This document shows, one piece after another, positions 6,685-10,795 of a stretch of DNA of 10,795 nt (position 1 is the stretch's first letter; each line of letters opens with the position of its first letter). The notes under the pieces are model-generated. The model saw nothing but the letters and a program-made list of their open reading frames with translations. It made no database searches and was not told the origin of the DNA. The DNA comes from Clostridia bacterium (GTDB taxonomy: Bacteria > Bacillota > Clostridia > Oscillospirales > CAG-382). The stretch is from NCBI GenBank assembly GCA_017959195.1, contig JAGDBE010000217.1, positions 1 to 10,795 of the forward strand. The letters run 5' to 3'. The position numbers were made by a program, and so were the translations under genes.

Positions 6685-6921
6685 ATGTTTGAAGAAGTTA
6701 AGAATTTACTGGTTGAAGAGATGTCGATAAATGCGGACGATATTACGGAAGAAGCGGAATTCGGTAAGGACCTGGGCTTTAATTCGCTTGAGCTTGCCGA
6801 CCTTGTCGTAATGTGCGAGGACAGATATGCAATAGACATCGACGAAGAAAAAGCGCATACCATAATCACCGTCGGAGATTTCGTAAAGTATCTTGAGGAG
6901 CTTCTCGCGGAAAAACAGTAA
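6685..6921 (+). CDS. Acyl carrier protein (probable dedicated partner of the upstream ligase)
   Basis: A 78-residue acidic protein with the four-helix carrier fold. The phosphopantetheine attachment serine is S34 in KDLGFNSLELADLVVMCEDR (28-48). Most fatty-acid ACPs have DSL at this point; here the residue before the serine is asparagine (NSL), as in some specialised carrier proteins. The rest (FEEVKNLLVEE at 2-12, and DEEKAHTIITVGDFVKYLEE at 53-72) fits the family well. AAAGGAG lies about 10 bases before the ATG. It follows the ligase by 23 bases and almost surely shares its transcript. With the ligase it may form a route for loading exogenous or recycled acids onto a carrier protein. No ketosynthase or other synthase gene is nearby in the window, so this is not a visible fatty-acid or polyketide synthesis cluster. 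Confidence 0.92.
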   Translation: MFEEVKNLLVEEMSINADDITEEAEFGKDLGFNSLELADLVVMCEDRYAIDIDEEKAHTIITVGDFVKYLEELLAEKQ

Positions 6922-6968
6922 TTTTGAATATTCGGAAACGCACGGAACAAAAAAACGGGGGACTAAAA

Positions 6969-9900
6969 ATGAAAAGAAATACTATTAAAAAAGCGGTCGG
7001 TATCTTTCTGATACTGGTCGCTTTTGCGGTTTTTTGGTCATTTGCCGCATTTTCACAGACGGTAAAGTATAATCTGCTGGACGCAAAACTGTTTCCTTCT
7101 CCGTACGCTGTGGAAGACCAAACGGCAATCGCCGTTCTGTTCACAAAAGAGGACGGTATACTTTATTTCGGAACATATTACCATTCCGAAACCTACGGAG
7201 ACGCGTGGACGGAAGAAAAGGTGGGCAATTACGATTATAAGACCGGATACGCGACTCTTGCGACTCGTACTGACGATTTGAGTTTGGGCAACAGCTTCAT
7301 TGCATTTACGACGGACGACGGGGCAATAATGTTTTGGTATAGAGATAGTATAGGTATCTGGAACACAAATACTTATATCGATTCGATGAACGTCGGCGGA
7401 AACGGAAGCGTTTATAACCCCGACATCGATATTTATTTTGACAATGATCGGGCAGAAGTATATATCGCCTATATGGATACGAACGGCGCGGAACACGAAA
7501 ATACCTATAACCATCCCGACGTCATGCTTGCGAAAATTGAGCCTGAACCGGGTAGTCAAAACTTTTATATAAAAAGCGTTGAAAAAACCGTCGTTGAGGC
7601 GGGAGGCGAAACCCTCCTTTCCGACGCGCAGGCAGCGGTAAAAGACGGAAATATAAACGTGGTGTATAATAAGAAAGGTACAGCGTCGCAGCAAGGCAAC
7701 ACAACCCCGTATTTTATCCGGTTCTTTTCGGGTGAGTCAACCGAAAGCCTGCAAACCGGCAGAAGCACCGGAGAGGGCTACATACCCGTCCTTTTTGACT
7801 CCTGCGCAAGCGGAAGTAATCTGTTTACGCTGATTCACGGCTCATTGGATGACGGCGTCAACTCCGGTCTGTTTGTCCTCAACGGAAAGGAGCCGGTTTC
7901 AAAAAGCTATATCAGCAATATAGGCAGCGGCGATGTTAACGCCGCGGACATCACCGCAAATCTCATGCAGAGCGGCGAATTTTCCTATGCCGCGATATGC
8001 TTGGACGATACCCTCTGCTATTACGACAGCGCCGCAAATAATAGTATAATGACGGACCTGAATACGAAAATAGGCTCAGAAAGCAAAAAAGTTGCCGTTG
8101 TGGAAACGAACAAAGAGGCGGATGACGCCCGTTACGTTCTGTATACGGGGGAAAACGGCAAAATCGTTGTCGTGCGTCTTTCCGATTCCGACGTTTCCGA
8201 CGGCATACAAAGCACGAAAGGCAGGGAGCACTTTATTCCCGCCGAAGAAAATACCAAATACGACCTTTACGTCGGCGGCAAGCGTGTAAACAGCGATAAC
8301 GCTTCGGACGTTCTCGAAGACGGTAAGGTAAGTTACGACGCCAAAACCAACACCCTTTACTTAAACGGCGCTACGATAGAGAGAACCGCCGGCAACCCGG
8401 ATAACCACGCGGTTTACTATACGGGCAAAGAGCCGCTCACGATACACGCGAAGGGCGAAAACACCTTAAAGGGCGGCGGAAGTACATTGGAATACGACGG
8501 CAATTATAATTATGAAGCAATTACTGCGGGAATATGGTCTGAATCATCGCTTTCGATTGAACTTGAAGACGGCGCTGTGCTCAACGCAGCCGGCGGATCT
8601 TCGGTTTATTACTCAAGCCACGGCATATATACGAGCGGAGATTTTGCCGTTTCGGGAAAAGGAACGCTGAACGTCTCCTGCGGCAGTGATATGGGACTCG
8701 ATATGGGACTCGAAGCTATTGAGAAGTTCTATGGCATTAATTACGCCGAAAAAATGACGCTGTCAGGCGAAACGTACGTGAATATCTCTGCATTGTACAG
8801 AGTGTCTTATGCGCTCGTAAACGATAGTTATGGCGGTGATTTCATTATCCAAGCCGAAAACTGGACGGGAAATATGACCTTGCAGGCGGAGTATTGGACC
8901 TTGTTCTATCATTATAATACAGAAATGTTCCATGATGGCATTTTGATAGACGCTTATGAAACGACGGACAGCACAACGTACACGACGCTTCCCGACGAGC
9001 CTTCCGACTGGACGGCGCTTTCGCAAAACTACAAAAAACTCGTATTTTATCCGAAGTCGAAAGAAATCGTCTGCACTATCGGCTCGACAGGGTATTATTC
9101 GCTGACGGATGCTTTGAACGCCGTAAACGAAGACGATATGGTCATTACGGTATTAAAAGATATCGAATTTGACGGCGCGCGGACGGTAAACGGTTACGAC
9201 ATAACCATCCAAAGCGGAGAAAACGACGTTGTTATCACGCTGACGGGCGCCATGAAATTCGGCGAAAACAATATCATGAAAACCTATACCCTTCAGGGAA
9301 ACGAATCGGCAAACACGACGCTGACAATACAGCCGAAATTGACCGACGGTGCAAATTCGTTCCGCCCGATTGCAATCCGCAAGTGGAATACTCTGATTGT
9401 TAAGTCCGGCGCTGTTCTTCGGGGAAGCAATTTCACAGGCGGATACGGCGGAATGATTAACGTTGCGCAAAATGCGACGCTTAATTTGAACGGAGGTAAA
9501 ATCGAAAACTGCACTGCCGGATACGGCGGAGCCGTGAATATTGAAAAATACGGTCAATTTACTTTTGATAGCGGTTCAATCGAAAACTGCTCCGCAATTC
9601 AGGGCGGAGCCGTCTACGTTGCGTACTTAGGAAAATTTCTTTTTAATAACGGTACGATAACAGACTGTACCGCAATGCATGCGTCGGAAGCAACCCGGGA
9701 GGGAAGCTCCGTTACCGCGGCGGGCGGCGCGGTTTACACCGTCGGTCTGTTTACCATGTACGGCGGTTCCATAAATAACTGCAAAGCCGTATCCGGCAAG
9801 GGCGGCGGCGTGTACGTTTACCCGGAAGGCGGCGACTTCTGTATGTCGGGCGGCGAAATTTCCGGCTGCAGCGCAACGGAAAACGAAAATGAAAGCCTGT

Positions 9901-10795
9901 ATTATAATGACGGCGAAGGCGGCGGCGTCTACGTCGGAAAAGCAGCCCAAGGATACTTAAACATGTCTGTAGGAGACGCCGGAATTACCGGAAACACCGC
10001 AAAATACGGCGGCGGAATTTATCTGCACGAAGGCGCGTCCATGCTTGTCGAAAAAGAAGCGTATATTTACGGAAATACCGAAAACAACGTTTATCTTGCG
10101 GAGAGCGTGATGTTCATTGTCGAAAAGGGCATCGACAAACTGACGGGAAATGCGAAAATCGGAATCACGACCGCGTCCAAACCTACCGCTTCCGGACCGG
10201 TAAGCTTTGCAAAAGTGAGCGACGACTGCAAAGAGTGCTTCTCAGACGACAGCGGTAATTTCTGCGTTTCCTATGACGCCGAAAGCAAAGTGCTGAATCT
10301 TAACGTTCAAAAAGCGTCGGTTACGAAAAAACCGACTGCAAAGAAATTACTGCGCGGCGACGGACCGCAGATACTCGTAACCGCGGGTGAAGCTTCCGGC
10401 GGTACCATGCAGTACGCCGTAAGCGACAGCGATTCGTCTGTACCGACGGAATGGAGCGAAAATATCCCCGAACGCTCCGATCTCGGAAAATATTACGTCT
10501 GGTACAGAGCAAAAGGCGACGAAACGCATTTGGATTCCGACGCCAAATACGTAATTTCATGGATACTTCCGAAGTTTTCGTTCAGAGTTGTAAACGGTAC
10601 GTGGAATGACGGTACGGACGGCGATATAACGCTTCCGGCTTCATATTATTCCGACGAGGGTTCTATATTGATAACTTCCGAGGATCATCCGGCGGTAGGA
10701 GATAAACCCGCAAACGGCTTTCTCAACTCGGGAAGCTGGAAATTTGAATTTATAAACGAAGACACCTTCCTCGTTTACACCTACGATGAAGATCC
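6969..10795 (+). CDS. Giant exported surface protein with Pmp-like beta-helix repeats, 3' end beyond window
   Basis: The frame stays open from the ATG at 6969 to the right edge: 1275 residues, no stop. GGGGGA stands about 7 bases before the ATG. Residues 1-8 are basic and 9-28 hydrophobic, an export signal or membrane anchor. Residues 50-410 repeat strand-rich blocks about every 55-60 residues, perhaps a beta-propeller. YDLYVGGKRV (431-440) through TNTLYLNGATIER (460-472) is a module I know from large Firmicute surface proteins. Residues 473-640 are Gly/Ser-rich strands resembling carbohydrate-binding beta-helix proteins of the Cthe_2159 type. TGYYSLTDALNAV begins near 706. Residues 827-1048 hold seven GG(A/G)V repeats. 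Residues 1115-1197 are an Ig-like module ending in KYYVWYRAKGDETHLDSDAK, and FRVVNGTWNDG (from 1205) begins another repeat module. Adhesion or glycan binding is likely, but no catalytic motif is seen. A cell-wall anchor, if present, lies outside. Confidence 0.85.
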   Translation, partial: MKRNTIKKAVGIFLILVAFAVFWSFAAFSQTVKYNLLDAKLFPSPYAVEDQTAIAVLFTKEDGILYFGTYYHSETYGDAWTEEKVGNYDYKTGYATLATRTDDLSLGNSFIAFTTDDGAIMFWYRDSIGIWNTNTYIDSMNVGGNGSVYNPDIDIYFDNDRAEVYIAYMDTNGAEHENTYNHPDVMLAKIEPEPGSQNFYIKSVEKTVVEAGGETLLSDAQAAVKDGNINVVYNKKGTASQQGNTTPYFIRFFSGESTESLQTGRSTGEGYIPVLFDSCASGSNLFTLIHGSLDDGVNSGLFVLNGKEPVSKSYISNIGSGDVNAADITANLMQSGEFSYAAICLDDTLCYYDSAANNSIMTDLNTKIGSESKKVAVVETNKEADDARYVLYTGENGKIVVVRLSDSDVSDGIQSTKGREHFIPAEENTKYDLYVGGKRVNSDNASDVLEDGKVSYDAKTNTLYLNGATIERTAGNPDNHAVYYTGKEPLTIHAKGENTLKGGGSTLEYDGNYNYEAITAGIWSESSLSIELEDGAVLNAAGGSSVYYSSHGIYTSGDFAVSGKGTLNVSCGSDMGLDMGLEAIEKFYGINYAEKMTLSGETYVNISALYRVSYALVNDSYGGDFIIQAENWTGNMTLQAEYWTLFYHYNTEMFHDGILIDAYETTDSTTYTTLPDEPSDWTALSQNYKKLVFYPKSKEIVCTIGSTGYYSLTDALNAVNEDDMVITVLKDIEFDGARTVNGYDITIQSGENDVVITLTGAMKFGENNIMKTYTLQGNESANTTLTIQPKLTDGANSFRPIAIRKWNTLIVKSGAVLRGSNFTGGYGGMINVAQNATLNLNGGKIENCTAGYGGAVNIEKYGQFTFDSGSIENCSAIQGGAVYVAYLGKFLFNNGTITDCTAMHASEATREGSSVTAAGGAVYTVGLFTMYGGSINNCKAVSGKGGGVYVYPEGGDFCMSGGEISGCSATENENESLYYNDGEGGGVYVGKAAQGYLNMSVGDAGITGNTAKYGGGIYLHEGASMLVEKEAYIYGNTENNVYLAESVMFIVEKGIDKLTGNAKIGITTASKPTASGPVSFAKVSDDCKECFSDDSGNFCVSYDAESKVLNLNVQKASVTKKPTAKKLLRGDGPQILVTAGEASGGTMQYAVSDSDSSVPTEWSENIPERSDLGKYYVWYRAKGDETHLDSDAKYVISWILPKFSFRVVNGTWNDGTDGDITLPASYYSDEGSILITSEDHPAVGDKPANGFLNSGSWKFEFINEDTFLVYTYDED
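8688..8711 (+). repeat. Perfect 12-bp tandem duplication in the surface protein gene
   Basis: GATATGGGACTC occurs twice in immediate succession, encoding DMGL DMGL at about residues 574-581. The reading frame is kept. It looks like a recent slippage duplication. Confidence 0.75.
9447..10112 (+). repeat. Seven Pmp-like GG(A/G)(V/I) repeats, probable right-handed beta-helix
   Basis: Protein-level repeats start at residues 827, 853, 879, 919, 945, 984 and 1014. The basic unit is 26 residues (spacings 26, 26, 40, 26, 39, 30, the longer ones carrying loop insertions). The unit reads roughly GGAVYV, a hydrophobic strand, G-x-I-x-x-C-x-A. Cysteines recur at 848, 874, 900, 938 and 967; in the later unit the pattern becomes GNTA without cysteine. 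This resembles the GGAI/FxxN repeats of polymorphic outer-membrane proteins and other secreted beta-helix adhesins. Repeats are diverged at the DNA level. Confidence 0.8.

Noticed and set aside
7053..7694. A 213-codon open frame on the minus strand opposite the surface protein gene, and similar antisense frames at 9153-9557 and 9627-9950
   Set aside because: They lie wholly within a continuous plus-strand gene with clear modules; the translations resemble no family and are explained by codon bias of the sense strand.
6969..10795. Toxin, polymorphic-toxin or defence-system interpretation of the giant protein
   Set aside because: No nuclease, RHS, adenine-methyltransferase or other effector motif and no immunity gene is visible; the modules point to a surface adhesin.

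Overview
The window looks like chromosomal DNA from a low-to-moderate-GC Firmicute, most likely an anaerobic gut or rumen member of the Clostridia. The reasons are the order nusB - TsaD-like M22 protein - xseA - xseB - ispA, sigma-A type promoters (TTGACA / TATAAT, 16-17 bp spacers), strong Shine-Dalgarno sites, and a very long surface protein built from modules common in gut Firmicutes. Species and genus cannot be fixed from this sequence alone.

Layout. (1) 1-194, minus: the first 64 codons of rimO, cut by the window edge, with its own promoter at 274-302. (2) 332-365: a clear intrinsic terminator closing the minus-strand operon to its right. (3) 383-4677, minus, transcribed from a near-perfect promoter at 4715-4743: nusB, a TsaD/Kae1-like M22-family protein of uncertain function, xseA (TTG start), xseB, ispA, and a small DUF212/divergent-PAP2 membrane protein. 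Gaps are 4-26 nt, so this is one housekeeping operon: rRNA antitermination, exonuclease VII, isoprenoid chain synthesis and a membrane protein that may act on a lipid phosphate. (4) 4678-4948: a divergent intergenic region with back-to-back promoters and a GC-rich patch between them holding a 9-bp direct repeat at 22-bp spacing. (5) 4949 to the right edge, plus: an AMP-forming acyl ligase, a 78-aa acyl carrier protein 23 nt downstream, and 47 nt further a giant exported protein (at least 1275 residues, no stop before the window ends).

The ligase and carrier protein look like a dedicated pair: the ligase would activate a fatty or other carboxylic acid with ATP and could load it onto the phosphopantetheine arm of the neighbouring carrier protein, outside normal fatty-acid synthesis. 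The giant protein has a signal peptide or anchor, a possible beta-propeller-like region, a conserved YDL-type module, seven Pmp-like GGAV repeats with a regular cysteine (probable right-handed beta-helix), an Ig-like module and the start of another repeat module. No terminator is visible between the carrier protein and this gene, so they may be co-transcribed, but a functional link is unproven.

No tRNA, rRNA, CRISPR array, insertion sequence or phage gene was seen. There is no gene-free stretch over 300 bases; the two largest gaps (195-382 and 4678-4948) are accounted for by promoters, a terminator and the repeat patch. The left half is ordinary housekeeping; the right half is the more interesting part.
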